NCBI RefSeq assembly: GCF_020866965.1
Contig: NZ_JAJATX010000003.1
Coordinates: forward strand, 62,001-126,000
Direction: 5' to 3'
From: Microvirga roseola
Lineage (GTDB): Bacteria; Pseudomonadota; Alphaproteobacteria; Rhizobiales; Beijerinckiaceae
DNA: 64,000 nt
Shown: positions 8,704 through 17,551 of the stretch, in pieces
How the letters are laid out: each line of letters begins with the position of its first letter
Position numbering within the stretch: the first letter of the stretch is position 1
Notes under the pieces: model-generated
The model's input: the letters and a program-made list of their open reading frames with translations, nothing else
Database searches by the model: none
What the model was told of the DNA's origin: nothing
Position numbers and translations under genes: made by a program

Positions 8704-10680
8704 TCAGATCACGTAGAAGTCGGTGTACTTCAGCACCGCGCCCTTCTTGAGCCGGGCGAACTCGACCGCATCCTTCGAGCCCGAGCCATCGGCGTCATAG
8801 GAGAGGATGCCCTTCTTCTTATCGTAGATGATGTAGTCGTTCCGGTCGTCGGCCTCGAAGCCCACCTCGAAATAGGTCTTCTTCAGCTTCTTCGGCCGCT
8901 TCTCCGAGCCCGAGCCGACCTTCATGAACACCTTGTTGTCGAGCCAGATCGTATCGTCACGGGTGCTGAAGTCGGCAATCTTGTCGAGGTTCTTCTTCTT
9001 GTTCGTTTTGGCCGAATAGAGCTTGGCGTCGAACACGAAGACGTCCTTGCCCGTGCCGCCGGTCAGCGAGTCGTTGCCCGCTCCGCCCCAGAGCTTGTCT
9101 TCGCCGCCCTGCCCCTTCAGGCTGTTGCGGCCTGCATGGCCGACGATCTTTTTGGCCGTATCCGAACCGGCCAGGCTCGCGGACGAACTGCTCGACACGC
9201 CCGACAGCCTCAAGGTCTCAATTTCGGCTCCGCTGGCGAGGGAATAGGTCGTGCGGGCATAGACCGTATCGGATCCGCCGCCGGCCGTTTCGATCACCGC
9301 ATCCGCGGTACTGTCGATGAAGAAGATGACGTTCCCCGTGCCGCCGTCGAGACGGTCGGCGCCGCTGCCGCCGTCGAGAAGATCGGAACCGCTGCTGCCG
9401 TAGAGTCGGTCCTTTCCCGCCTCGCCCTTCAGTATGTCGTCGAAGCGGGTTCCGACATAATTGTCCTCCTCGTCCGAGCCGGCCCAGTTCAGGGCCTCGA
9501 CGCGCGGGTCCAGGACTTGGGCGGCGATATAGGGCTTGTTCGACTGATCGAGCTGCGTCCAGGAGATCAGCAGCCTGCCATCTGACAGAGCCGACATCGA
9601 AGCGCCCTTGATCCTGACCTGCCCGCTCGAAGAGACCACGATTTCATCTCCGGCGCGAACGCCGTCGGAGCCGAACACGGCGACCCGGACGCTGCCTATG
9701 GACGTCGTTTCCATGTCGTCATAGGCGACCGCAAATCCCCCATTCGGTAGGGCAGCCACTGTAGCAAGCCTCTGCGCGCCTTCGGTTTTGAAGTTGATAT
9801 GGAAATCATCACCGGCAGGCGTTCCATCCGCATTGAAGATGCGCCCGCGTATCGAATTGGCGGATGTATCATTCCCAGTCGGAATGCTCTGGGTCCACAC
9901 GGCGACGAACCGTCCGTCCGCGAGCGCTGCCAGAGAGGGACTGAGCTGATAGCCATCCAAGGTGTTCGGCATGATGAAGCCACCTGCCTGCGTGATCTCC
10001 GAGCCGTCGGGCCTGTAGATATGAGCTTCCAGTTCCCCGCTGTCGAAATTCTCATAAGCGATGACGACGTTGCCATCCCTCAGGGTGACGATATTCTGGA
10101 AGTCGGCTGAAGGACTGACGACGGTCTTGCCGGTATCGAGCCGCGCTCCATTGGCGTCATATCGCTGGGTCTGGAGAACACTACTGCCGACGCCCTCGAC
10201 GTTGGAAAGATAGGACAGCGTGAATCCGCCATCATTCAGAGCCGTAATCACAGGCAGTCCCTGCCAGCCCGTAGCGTCTTGCGTCGCCACGATCTCAGCG
10301 CTGGCGCTCCGATCCGCTTCATAGACACGCAGCCAGACGTCTTCATTCACGAAGCCGCCATCCGGTGTATGGCTGTATGAGACGGCAAACCCGCCATCCT
10401 TGAGAGCAGTCACCTGGAGCCCGCGATGAGCGGAGGACGTGCCTGCCTTGGGCGGACTGACGACGAACTCCTCCCCGAGCTTATCGCCGTTGGCGTAGAA
10501 GGCCTGACCCCGAACGGTGGTCTGGGTCTGGAAGACGCCCTTCGCGACCTCAACCCTAACGCTGTCGACCCAGGTGACGACGAAAGTGCCGTCCTTCAGC
10601 GTCGCGACGCTGCGCTCGTTCGAATATCCATCGACGGAACTGATCCTGAAAACAGGCCCTGCGGGAAGTGGTGTACCCAC
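8704..10680 (-). CDS. RTX calcium-binding protein with seven N-terminal repeats
   Basis: This 658-residue protein is a probable type I secretion substrate. It has no Sec signal. The N-terminal 400 residues contain seven copies of a motif like xALxDGGFxVxYxx, starting near residues 24, 89, 144, 197, 249, 307 and 361 (spacing about 55), suggesting a seven-bladed propeller. Calcium-binding GGxGxDxLx repeats follow at about 409-450 and 511-545, then a C-terminal region ending KYTDFYVI of the kind recognised by type I exporters. No ABC exporter, membrane fusion protein or TolC gene is in the window. Function (adhesin, enzyme or surface layer) is unknown. Confidence 0.88.
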   Translation of the reverse strand: MGTPLPAGPVFRISSVDGYSNERSVATLKDGTFVVTWVDSVRVEVAKGVFQTQTTVRGQAFYANGDKLGEEFVVSPPKAGTSSAHRGLQVTALKDGGFAVSYSHTPDGGFVNEDVWLRVYEADRSASAEIVATQDATGWQGLPVITALNDGGFTLSYLSNVEGVGSSVLQTQRYDANGARLDTGKTVVSPSADFQNIVTLRDGNVVIAYENFDSGELEAHIYRPDGSEITQAGGFIMPNTLDGYQLSPSLAALADGRFVAVWTQSIPTGNDTSANSIRGRIFNADGTPAGDDFHINFKTEGAQRLATVAALPNGGFAVAYDDMETTSIGSVRVAVFGSDGVRAGDEIVVSSSGQVRIKGASMSALSDGRLLISWTQLDQSNKPYIAAQVLDPRVEALNWAGSDEEDNYVGTRFDDILKGEAGKDRLYGSSGSDLLDGGSGADRLDGGTGNVIFFIDSTADAVIETAGGGSDTVYARTTYSLASGAEIETLRLSGVSSSSSASLAGSDTAKKIVGHAGRNSLKGQGGEDKLWGGAGNDSLTGGTGKDVFVFDAKLYSAKTNKKKNLDKIADFSTRDDTIWLDNKVFMKVGSGSEKRPKKLKKTYFEVGFEADDRNDYIIYDKKKGILSYDADGSGSKDAVEFARLKKGAVLKYTDFYVI

Positions 10681-10908
10681 GGGATGTCCTTTCGCTCATC
10701 TACCAGACCGCATGATCCTGCGGCTTAAGGTCAAGCTTGTGCGGAGGATTTCAGGCCTGGCTACTCTCCGAACAGGGAGCTACCGCTGGGACAAGGCGCT
10801 CTTTCTTGCTGGAATGGTTGACGGCGGAGAGGACTCCTCAGGGCGCGACCGCCCTTGCTTTTCGGGCCCATCCGCGCCAACGGTGCCGCCTCACAACCGA
10901 ATCCGGAC

Positions 10909-11814
10909 ATGACGCGCTCCTCCCCCAATGCCGGCCTGCTGTTCGCTCTCGCCTCGGCGAGCCTCTACGGCTTCAACATCGTCTATGCCCGCATGGCGTC
11001 GTTTGCCGGGGCGAGCGGGTCGGCCATCGTGGTCTACCGGGTCTTCCTGATGCTGGCGCTTGTCGCCGTCGTCGCCTTGGTCACCCGGCGCTCCCTCAAG
11101 ATGGCCCGGGAGGAGCGCGGCACGCTGCTCCTGCTCGGCGTCGCCACTGCGCTCGTGGGCATCTGCTATCTCTCGTCCGTGGCCTACATTCCGGTCACCG
11201 TGGCGGCGGTGGTGTTCTATACCTTCCCCATCCTCATCGTGTTGGCCAGCCCCTTGGTGGAGGGGACAAGGCTCACCCCGGCCCTGCTCGGCGTCGTGGC
11301 CGTCGCGACCATCGGCGTCGCCCTGGTGGTCGGCCCGGCCTTCGGGGATCTCGACTGGCGAGGCCTAGCGCTGGCTTTCGGGGCGAGCATCGCAACGGCG
11401 ACGCAATTCTTCGCCGCCGCACGCTGCCGCCGGACCGGAGTGGTGGCGAAGGTATTCTGGATCCACCTCCTCGTCCTGCCGACGGCCGCCCTTATCAGCT
11501 GGACTGCCGGCCAGCTCGTTCCTCCCTCGGCCCTGGCGGCCGCTCCCTTCGCCGTCGCCATGACGATCGGGGGCTATCTCTTCGGTTTCGTGCTGCAGTT
11601 CCTGGCGCTCGGGCGCATCACGGCGGTCGCGGCCGGAATCATCTACTGCACCGAGCCGGTGGTCGCAGCGGTTTCCTCGACGCTCATTCTCGGCGAGAGC
11701 ATGGGACCGCTGCAGATCATCGGCGGAGTCCTTGTACTGACGGCCATCGTCACCAACGTTCTCCTGGACCAGCGCCGCCATAAGGATGCGCCCCTCGTGC
11801 CTATTGCGGATTGA
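10909..11814 (+). CDS. EamA/DMT family transporter
   Basis: This 301-residue multispanning protein has two EamA repeats and ends in a short basic tail (DQRRHKDAPLV). The ATG at 10909 (MTRSSPNAGLLFALAS) places the first membrane helix at the N terminus; an earlier in-frame start would add an 18-residue non-hydrophobic tail. Only 3 nt separate it from the downstream COG0523 GTPase gene, so the two are almost certainly co-transcribed. A link to metal or metabolite export is possible but unproven. Confidence 0.9.
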   Translation: MTRSSPNAGLLFALASASLYGFNIVYARMASFAGASGSAIVVYRVFLMLALVAVVALVTRRSLKMAREERGTLLLLGVATALVGICYLSSVAYIPVTVAAVVFYTFPILIVLASPLVEGTRLTPALLGVVAVATIGVALVVGPAFGDLDWRGLALAFGASIATATQFFAAARCRRTGVVAKVFWIHLLVLPTAALISWTAGQLVPPSALAAAPFAVAMTIGGYLFGFVLQFLALGRITAVAAGIIYCTEPVVAAVSSTLILGESMGPLQIIGGVLVLTAIVTNVLLDQRRHKDAPLVPIAD

Positions 11815-11817
11815 GAC

Positions 11818-12957
11818 ATGACGGACAAGCCCCTCGCCCCTCCCCCGCCCCTGCCGTTGACGATCCTCACCGGCTTCCTCGGCGCAGGAAAGACCACCCT
11901 GCTCAACAGGCTTCTGGAGGATCCGGCCCTGCAGGACACGGTGGTCATCATCAACGAGTTCGGGGAGATCGGCCTCGACCACCTGCTGGTGGAGACGGTC
12001 GACGAGGGCATGGTGCTGCTGTCCGCCGGCTGTCTCTGCTGCACCGTGCGCGGGGACCTGATCGCGACGCTGGAGGACCTCCTACGCAAGCGCGATAACG
12101 GGCGGATCATGCCGTTCAAGCGCGTGGTCATCGAGACGACGGGCCTCGCGGACCCAGCGCCGATCCTCCATGCGGTGCTCTACCACCCCTATCTCTCCAT
12201 GCGCTACGCCGTGGAAGGAGTGGTGACCGTCATCGACGCGGTGAACGGGGCCGCGACCCTCGATTCCCACCGGGAGGCCGTGAAACAGGCGGCGGTAGCC
12301 GAGCGGATCGTCATCACGAAGGCGGATCTCGTGGAGGATGCCGCAAAGCTATCGGAACTGCGCGAGAGGCTCCAGCAGCTCAATCCCGGCGCGATCCTGC
12401 TGGAGCCGGATGCTCCGGCCGAGGCCGTCATCGCCGGCGGACTGTTCGACCTCGAAGGCAAGATCGCCGATGTGGCCGAATGGCTGAAGACAGAGGCCGT
12501 GGAAGAGGCGGAGCACCGAAGCCATGCCCACCAGCACGGGCATCATCATCACGGTCACGATCACCACCATCATCACGACGTGAACCGCCACGACGAACGC
12601 ATCCGCGCCTTCTGCCTCACGAGCGATCAGCCGATCCGCCAGGGCACGCTCGACATGTTCCTCGACCTCCTGCGCTCGTCGCAAGGCGCAAAGCTCCTGC
12701 GGGTGAAGGGGCTCGTCGCCCTGGCCGAAGATCCCGATCATCCGGTGGTGATCCATGGCGTGCAGCACGTGATCCATGTGCCGGCCGTGCTGCCGCGCTG
12801 GCCGAGCGACGACCGGCGCAGCCGCATCGTTCTCATCGTGGACGATCTGGAGCGGGAGAGCGTGGAGAAGCTCTGGAACGCCTTCCTGGGCCAACCCGCC
12901 GTCGACCAGCCGGATGCGGCGGCGCTCTCGGACAATCCGCTGTCACTCCGGCGCTAG
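11818..12957 (+). CDS. CobW/COG0523 family GTPase, probable metallochaperone
   Basis: This 379-residue G3E GTPase has Walker A GFLGAGKTTLLNRLL (residues 19-33), the family metal site GCLCC (Cys72, 74, 75), Walker B-like VVIETTGLADP, and a base-recognition motif ITKADL. A linker near residues 230-255 is packed with histidines, as in zinc-handling members (ZagA/YeiR/YciC types). The C-terminal CobW_C domain is present (about 265-365). It likely delivers zinc or another metal using GTP. It is not next to the cobalamin genes at the window start, so a cobalt role is not supported by context. Its last 4 nt overlap the end of a convergent ABC permease gene. Confidence 0.92.
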   Translation: MTDKPLAPPPPLPLTILTGFLGAGKTTLLNRLLEDPALQDTVVIINEFGEIGLDHLLVETVDEGMVLLSAGCLCCTVRGDLIATLEDLLRKRDNGRIMPFKRVVIETTGLADPAPILHAVLYHPYLSMRYAVEGVVTVIDAVNGAATLDSHREAVKQAAVAERIVITKADLVEDAAKLSELRERLQQLNPGAILLEPDAPAEAVIAGGLFDLEGKIADVAEWLKTEAVEEAEHRSHAHQHGHHHHGHDHHHHHDVNRHDERIRAFCLTSDQPIRQGTLDMFLDLLRSSQGAKLLRVKGLVALAEDPDHPVVIHGVQHVIHVPAVLPRWPSDDRRSRIVLIVDDLERESVEKLWNAFLGQPAVDQPDAAALSDNPLSLRR

Positions 12958-13721
12958 GCCGCCATCTGCGAGCGCTGCGCCCATCCGGTCATCGAGCGCT
13001 CCGCATAGGCCGTGATCGCATACATGATGACGCCGAGCACCGCGAGCACCAGGAGAGAGGCCCAGACGAGAGGCACCTCGAAGGCAGCGGAAGCCCGCGT
13101 GAGCAGGTTGCCGATGCCGACATTCGAGGCGTTCTGCTCGCCGATGACGGAGCCCACATAGGCAAGCGTGATCGCCACTTTGAGCGAGCCGAAGAAGTAG
13201 GGCATGGCGCGCGGCACGCCGACCTTGAAGACGATGTCGCCCTTCGAGGCGCCGAGCGCCCGCAGCACGTCCTCCATCTCCGGCTCCACGGTCGCGATGC
13301 CGGTGGCGACGTTCACCACGATGGGGAAGAACGAGATCAGGAAGGCTGTCATGACCGGCGGCACCCAGCCCACACCGAACCAGAACACGAGGATCGGCAC
13401 CACCGCCACCTTCGGGATCGAGTTGAAGCCCACCAGCAGCGGATAGGTGCCCGCGTTGATGAGCCGCGAGGAGCCGAGCAGCATCCCGAGCAGAAGGCCG
13501 AAGCCGACCGCAAGAGCAAAGCCCGCCAGCGTCATCCAGAGGGTGTGCATGGCATGATAGGCGAGCTGGCTACGGTACTCCCAGACAGCCAGAAGAATCG
13601 TCGAGGGGGCCGGCAGGATGAAGCTCGAGATCTTCAGTCCCCGGCAGATCGCCTCCCAGAGCACAAAGAACCCGATGGTGAAAACCCACGGCGCAAGGGC
13701 AAGCTGGTTCTTGGTTTTCAT
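12954..13721 (-). CDS. ABC transporter permease, NitT/TauT (SsuC/TauC) type
   Basis: This 255-residue membrane protein has about six hydrophobic segments and the EAA-like loop RALGASKGDIVFKVGVPRAM (near residues 150-170) that contacts the ATPase. It forms the inner-membrane channel of an importer with the ATPase gene 8 nt upstream and the binding-protein gene beyond it. The family covers nitrate, taurine, alkanesulfonate and pyrimidine-precursor uptake; the substrate is not determinable here. Confidence 0.93.
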   Translation of the reverse strand: MKTKNQLALAPWVFTIGFFVLWEAICRGLKISSFILPAPSTILLAVWEYRSQLAYHAMHTLWMTLAGFALAVGFGLLLGMLLGSSRLINAGTYPLLVGFNSIPKVAVVPILVFWFGVGWVPPVMTAFLISFFPIVVNVATGIATVEPEMEDVLRALGASKGDIVFKVGVPRAMPYFFGSLKVAITLAYVGSVIGEQNASNVGIGNLLTRASAAFEVPLVWASLLVLAVLGVIMYAITAYAERSMTGWAQRSQMAA

Positions 13722-13729
13722 GAGAAATC

Positions 13730-14521
13730 TCAGGCCGCCTGACGCGCCTGCGCGATGTGGCCGCGCAATTCATGAACGAGGGCGGCGAATTCTGGGGTGT
13801 AGGTGATTTCAAGGTCGCGCGGTCTCGGGAACTCCACCTCCCTCTCGGCCACTATGCGGCCGGGACGCGCGCTCATGCAGAAGATGCGGTCGGCCAGAAA
13901 CGCCGCCTCGCGCAGGTCATGCGTCACCAGGATGATCGTGACTTTCTGCGCCGCGTGGAGATCGCGCATCACGCACCACAGCTCCTCACGGGTGAAGCTG
14001 TCCAGTGCTCCGAAGGGCTCGTCCAGCATCAGGAGCTTCGGCTCGTGAATGAGCGCGCGGCAGAGGGAGGCACGCTGCTGCATGCCGCCGGAGAGCTGCC
14101 AGGGAAACTTATGGCCCTGTCCCTTCAGGCCCACCTGAGCCAGCAGGCCCTCCGCCTTGGCCACATACTCAGCTTTGTGCCTTCTGAGCCGCGAACGATG
14201 CGGCTCCACGATCTCGAGCGGCAGGAGAATGTTGTCGAGGGTGGTGCGCCAGGGCAGCATGGTGGGGTTCTGGAACGCCATGCCGGCGAGCTTAACCGGC
14301 GCTCCCACTTCCCTGCCGTCCACGATCACGGTCCCCTCGCGGGGAAACTGCAGTCCGGTGGCAAGTTTCATGAGAGTGGACTTGCCGCAGCCCGAAGGAC
14401 CGACGATGGCGGCGAACTCGCCCTCATTGACCTTCAGCGTCAGGTTTCTGACCGCCGGTAAGCCGTCCTCGGCCCGCGCATAGACGTGGGTCACGTCGTG
14501 AATGTCGACAAAGGATTTCAT
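13730..14521 (-). CDS. ABC transporter ATP-binding protein, NitT/TauT type
   Basis: This 263-residue ATPase has Walker A GPSGCGKST, Q-loop AFQNPTMLPW, signature LSGGMQQR, Walker B LLMLDEPFGALD and the H-loop LVTHDLREA. The start at 14521 (MKSFVDIHDVTHVYA) is preferred; an upstream in-frame start adds 12 residues unlike the family. The AFQNPTMLPWRTTLDN region is characteristic of SsuB/TauB-like proteins. It powers the permease encoded 8 nt downstream. Confidence 0.94.
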   Translation of the reverse strand: MKSFVDIHDVTHVYARAEDGLPAVRNLTLKVNEGEFAAIVGPSGCGKSTLMKLATGLQFPREGTVIVDGREVGAPVKLAGMAFQNPTMLPWRTTLDNILLPLEIVEPHRSRLRRHKAEYVAKAEGLLAQVGLKGQGHKFPWQLSGGMQQRASLCRALIHEPKLLMLDEPFGALDSFTREELWCVMRDLHAAQKVTIILVTHDLREAAFLADRIFCMSARPGRIVAEREVEFPRPRDLEITYTPEFAALVHELRGHIAQARQAA

Positions 14522-14584
14522 GAAACGTGCCGCCCGGGCAGAAAGAAAGAAGCCCAACCACAGGTGCGGCCGGGCTCGACAGGT

Positions 14585-15622
14585 TCAGTTCACTTTCCGC
14601 TGGTCCGCGGCGGGGAGGAACTCTTCCGTGAACACGTCCTCCACCTTGGGCTTTGCCTTGTACGTGAAGGTCAGGCCGATCTGGTCGAGAGCCCTGGCGA
14701 AGCGCTCCTTGTCGATGCCGCCAAAGCCATTCTCCTTGACCCAGGGCGTGAGCATGTTCTGGTCCAGCACCATCTTCAGGCGCTCCAGTTCCACGTCCTT
14801 CTTGGCCACGTCATTGCGCTTGATGACGGCGTTGACCGCGCTTGCCGGGTCCTTCACCGTGTCCTGCACGCCCTTCATGATGGCGCGCAGCAGGCCCTTC
14901 ACGGCCTCCGGCTTTTCCTTAGCGAACTTCTCCGAAACGATGATCGTGTTGCCGTAAAGATCGACGCCGTAATCGCTCATGAGCATGACGACGATATCGT
15001 CCGCCGGCACGCCGCGGGACTTCAGGTTGATATAGGATGACATCGAGAAGCCGAAGACCGCATCGACTTCCCCTTGCGCCAGCATCGGCTCGCGGACGGG
15101 GAAGCCCACGTTCTCGAACTTCATGCCGGCATCGTCGATCTTGTTCACCGCCTTGAAGATCGGCCATTGCGCATAGGCGCCGTCAGCCGCCGGCGCGCCG
15201 AAAGTCTTGTCCTGGAGGCTCGACACCTCCTTGGTGATGCCCCGGCTTTTGCGGCCGATGAGAGCGAAGGGCGGGCGGTCATAGATCACCATCACCGCCT
15301 TGATGCCGCTTTCCGGGTTCTCGTCCCGGAAGCGCACCAGGGAGTTCACGTCTCCGAACCCGACGTCGTAGGTGCCGGAGGCGACCCGGGAGATCGGCTC
15401 GCGGGAGCCCGCCGCCGGATCGATCGTGACGTCCAGACCCTCGGCTTTGAAATAGCCCTTGTCCAGGGCGACCGCGAAGGGGGCAGCCGGTCCCTCCCAG
15501 CGCCAGTCGAGGGAGAACCGCACCGGGGTCTGGGCCTGGGCGGCTGCGGAGCCCAGAACGACCGCCGCCCCCACAAGGATTCCCCTGACCCATCCGCTCT
15601 TCGTCGAACGACCCGAAACCAT
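14585..15622 (-). CDS. ABC transporter substrate-binding protein, NitT/TauT type
   Basis: This periplasmic binding protein (345 residues) is of the SsuA/THI5-like fold. It has a basic N terminus, a hydrophobic helix and a signal-peptidase site AAAQA-QTP. The mature part opens VRFSLDWRWEGPAAPFAVAL, a lead found in NMT1/THI5-like proteins. The ATG at 15622 is chosen because AGAGGTGA lies just upstream; an earlier ATG (15706) would add 28 polar residues before the signal peptide. It is the first gene of the SBP-ATPase-permease operon. The ligand could be a sulfonate, a thiamine precursor or another small organic compound. Confidence 0.92.
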   Translation of the reverse strand: MVSGRSTKSGWVRGILVGAAVVLGSAAAQAQTPVRFSLDWRWEGPAAPFAVALDKGYFKAEGLDVTIDPAAGSREPISRVASGTYDVGFGDVNSLVRFRDENPESGIKAVMVIYDRPPFALIGRKSRGITKEVSSLQDKTFGAPAADGAYAQWPIFKAVNKIDDAGMKFENVGFPVREPMLAQGEVDAVFGFSMSSYINLKSRGVPADDIVVMLMSDYGVDLYGNTIIVSEKFAKEKPEAVKGLLRAIMKGVQDTVKDPASAVNAVIKRNDVAKKDVELERLKMVLDQNMLTPWVKENGFGGIDKERFARALDQIGLTFTYKAKPKVEDVFTEEFLPAADQRKVN

Positions 15623-15670
15623 CACCGTCACCTCTGTTCTCTGTCCGGCCGTCTCGAAGCCGGATTTTGT

Positions 15671-15686
15671 GGCGCATTTTTGCGCC
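15671..15686 (-). other. Leader hairpin upstream of the binding-protein gene
   Basis: GGCGCA, TTTT loop, TGCGCC form a perfect 6-bp stem about 50 nt before the chosen start of the binding-protein gene. On the transcript strand no T-run follows, so it is not a terminator. A weak TTGACC (15732-15727) lies further upstream. Its function is unknown. Confidence 0.35.
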
Positions 15687-15889
15687 TTTGCTCTGTTCCT
15701 CATCATGCAAGCATAACGGCATGGAGGGTCAAGCCTCTTGCCATCGCACCGCTGCCCTCAGAAGCGACATCTGACGCAGATTTGAGCAGGAAGGGTTTCC
15801 GGCGGATGCCCCTTGACGCCTGCTAGGGGCCTCCCCACGTCGGATGGCGTCGGTGACCGGGCCCTCTGACGGACGAAAAGGCGTTCGTG

Positions 15890-16930
15890 ATGTCGGAACC
15901 GACGTCGGTTCAACCAGTGGGTTCGGTCATCATGTTCGAGATCCTGCTAATCAGCTGGCTCGGCAAGGCCCTATGGATGTGGCTTGCCTTCCTCTCCCTC
16001 GTCATCGCTCTCCTCGTCCTCGATCTCGGTGTGTTTCATCGCAACAACCGGGAAATCGGCGTCCGGGAGAGTCTTTTTATGAGCGCCTTCTACATCGCCC
16101 TCGGCCTCGCGTTCGGCGGCTGGGTGTGGTGGTACCTGGGCCCCGAGCCCGGCATGAACTACCTGACGGGCTTCGCCGTCGAGAAGGCCCTGGCGATGGA
16201 CAACGTGTTCGTCATCGCCATGATCTTCGGCTTCTTCGCCGTGCCGCGCCTCTATCAGCACCGGGTGCTCTTCTGGGGCATCCTCGGCGTCATCGTCCTG
16301 CGCGCGATCATGATCGGCTTCGGCGCAGCGGTGATCTCCGAGTTCTCCTGGGTTCTCTATCTTTTTGCCGTGTTCCTGATCGGCACCGGCATCAAGATGA
16401 TCGTCTTCTCCGACACGGATTACGACATCGCGAAGAACCCGGTGCTGCGGTACATGCGCCGCCACTTCAACGTGACGGACGAGCATCACGGCGAGCACTT
16501 CTTCGTCAAGAAGACCCACCCGAAGACGGGCAAGCTCGTCTGGTTCATGACGCCGCTCTTCATGGCGCTCGTGCTCATCGAGATCGCCGACGTGATCTTC
16601 GCGGTGGACTCGGTGCCGGCGATCTTCGCCATCACCGCCGACCCGTTCATCGTCTACACGTCGAACATCTTCGCGATCCTGGGGTTGCGCGCGCTCTATT
16701 TCGCCCTCGCCGCCATGGTGCACCGCTTCCACTATCTGAAGTACGCGCTGGCCGTGGTGCTGATCTTCATCGGCTCCAAGATCTTCGTAGCCGACATGCT
16801 GGGTCTCGCCAAGATCCCGCCCGTGGTGTCGCTTGCCGTGACCTTCGGCATCCTGGTCTCCGGCGTCGCCTGGAGCCTCTGGAAGACGCGGGGCGAGCCG
16901 ATCCCGGAGGGTAAGCACGCCACCCACTAA
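15890..16930 (+). CDS. TerC family integral membrane protein (Alx-like)
   Basis: This membrane protein has about nine hydrophobic segments and the family's acidic motifs in helices: VLDLGVFH, FAVEKALAMDNVFVIA and EIADVIFAVDSVPA. TerC/Alx proteins are linked to manganese export and to metal loading of secreted enzymes. The ATG at 15890 gives 346 residues; an ATG at 15932 (MFEILLISWLGKALW) would remove 14 polar residues and fits the family equally well. No yybP-ykoY-like manganese riboswitch could be recognised upstream. It is convergent with putR across a hairpin. Confidence 0.92.
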   Translation: MSEPTSVQPVGSVIMFEILLISWLGKALWMWLAFLSLVIALLVLDLGVFHRNNREIGVRESLFMSAFYIALGLAFGGWVWWYLGPEPGMNYLTGFAVEKALAMDNVFVIAMIFGFFAVPRLYQHRVLFWGILGVIVLRAIMIGFGAAVISEFSWVLYLFAVFLIGTGIKMIVFSDTDYDIAKNPVLRYMRRHFNVTDEHHGEHFFVKKTHPKTGKLVWFMTPLFMALVLIEIADVIFAVDSVPAIFAITADPFIVYTSNIFAILGLRALYFALAAMVHRFHYLKYALAVVLIFIGSKIFVADMLGLAKIPPVVSLAVTFGILVSGVAWSLWKTRGEPIPEGKHATH

Positions 16931-16943
16931 GCGCCTCCCCTTG

Positions 16944-16970
16944 TCATCCCCGGCCCTGTGCCGGGGGTGA
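16944..16970. terminator. Hairpin between convergent terC-like gene and putR
   Basis: TCA-T-CCCCGGC, loop CCTGT, GCCGGGG-G-TGA forms a strong stem in the 44-nt gap between two convergent genes. It looks like a repeat type frequent in alphaproteobacteria and may act as a terminator in both directions. There is no long T-run. Confidence 0.55.
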
Positions 16971-16974
16971 CTCT

Positions 16975-17436
16975 TCACACCGGCAGCAGCCCGTCGCTTT
17001 TGACTTCCTCCATCACCGCATAGGTGCGGGTTTCCTTCACGCCCGGCAGGGCCAGAAGGATTTCCCCCAGGAAATGGCGGTAGGCGGCCATGTCGGCTAC
17101 GCGGGTTTTCACGAGATAGTCGAAGCCGCCCGCCACCATGTGACATTCCAGAACCTCAGGTGCGCGCTTCACGGCGGCAGCGAACTTTTCGAAGACGTCG
17201 GGCGTCGTCTTGTCGAGAGAGACCTCCACGAAGACCAGGAGCTCGAGACCGAGCCGGTGCGGATCGAGCCTCGCACCATACCCGGCGATGTATCCCTCCC
17301 GCTGGAGACGCTTGACCCGCTCGCTAGTGGAGGTCGGCGACAATCCGACTTTTTCGGCCAGATCTACGGTGGCGATACGGCCGTCGCTCTGGAGCTGCTT
17401 GAGGATCTTGCGATCGATCCGGTCCAATTCCGCCAT
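16975..17436 (-). CDS. putR: Lrp/AsnC family regulator, probable PutR
   Basis: This 153-residue regulator has an N-terminal winged helix-turn-helix (RIATVDLAEKVGLSPTSTSE, about 20-40) and a C-terminal RAM domain (about 65-150) that binds amino acids and forms oligomers. It is divergent from putA with 115 nt between start codons. In alphaproteobacteria a proline-responsive Lrp-type activator (PutR) commonly sits opposite putA, and this PutA has no DNA-binding domain of its own. The assignment to proline control therefore rests on context. Confidence 0.88.
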   Translation of the reverse strand: MAELDRIDRKILKQLQSDGRIATVDLAEKVGLSPTSTSERVKRLQREGYIAGYGARLDPHRLGLELLVFVEVSLDKTTPDVFEKFAAAVKRAPEVLECHMVAGGFDYLVKTRVADMAAYRHFLGEILLALPGVKETRTYAVMEEVKSDGLLPV

Positions 17437-17551
17437 TATCGCGGCTTTCCCATGTTTCTGCCGCTCTTATTAAGGCTAGAGCGCATATTTTGCCATCGAA
17501 ACACGGTCTGCGCCCCCATATATTCCGTAAAACACCCAGAGGATATTCCCG
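17437..17551. promoter_or_regulatory. putR-putA divergent control region
   Basis: The 115-nt space between the divergent start codons is more AT-rich than its surroundings, including GCATATTTTGCC near 17480-17491 and CCATATATTCC near 17516-17526. It is where PutR should bind. No exact operator was identified. AGAGGAT before the putA ATG is a likely ribosome-binding site. Confidence 0.45.

Noticed and set aside
15730-15889. Possible manganese riboswitch (yybP-ykoY) before the TerC-family gene
   Set aside because: The conserved core of that riboswitch was not recognisable in the leader.
15623-15889. Possible thiamine riboswitch before the NitT/TauT-type operon
   Set aside because: No CTGAGA or related core motifs were found on the transcript strand.
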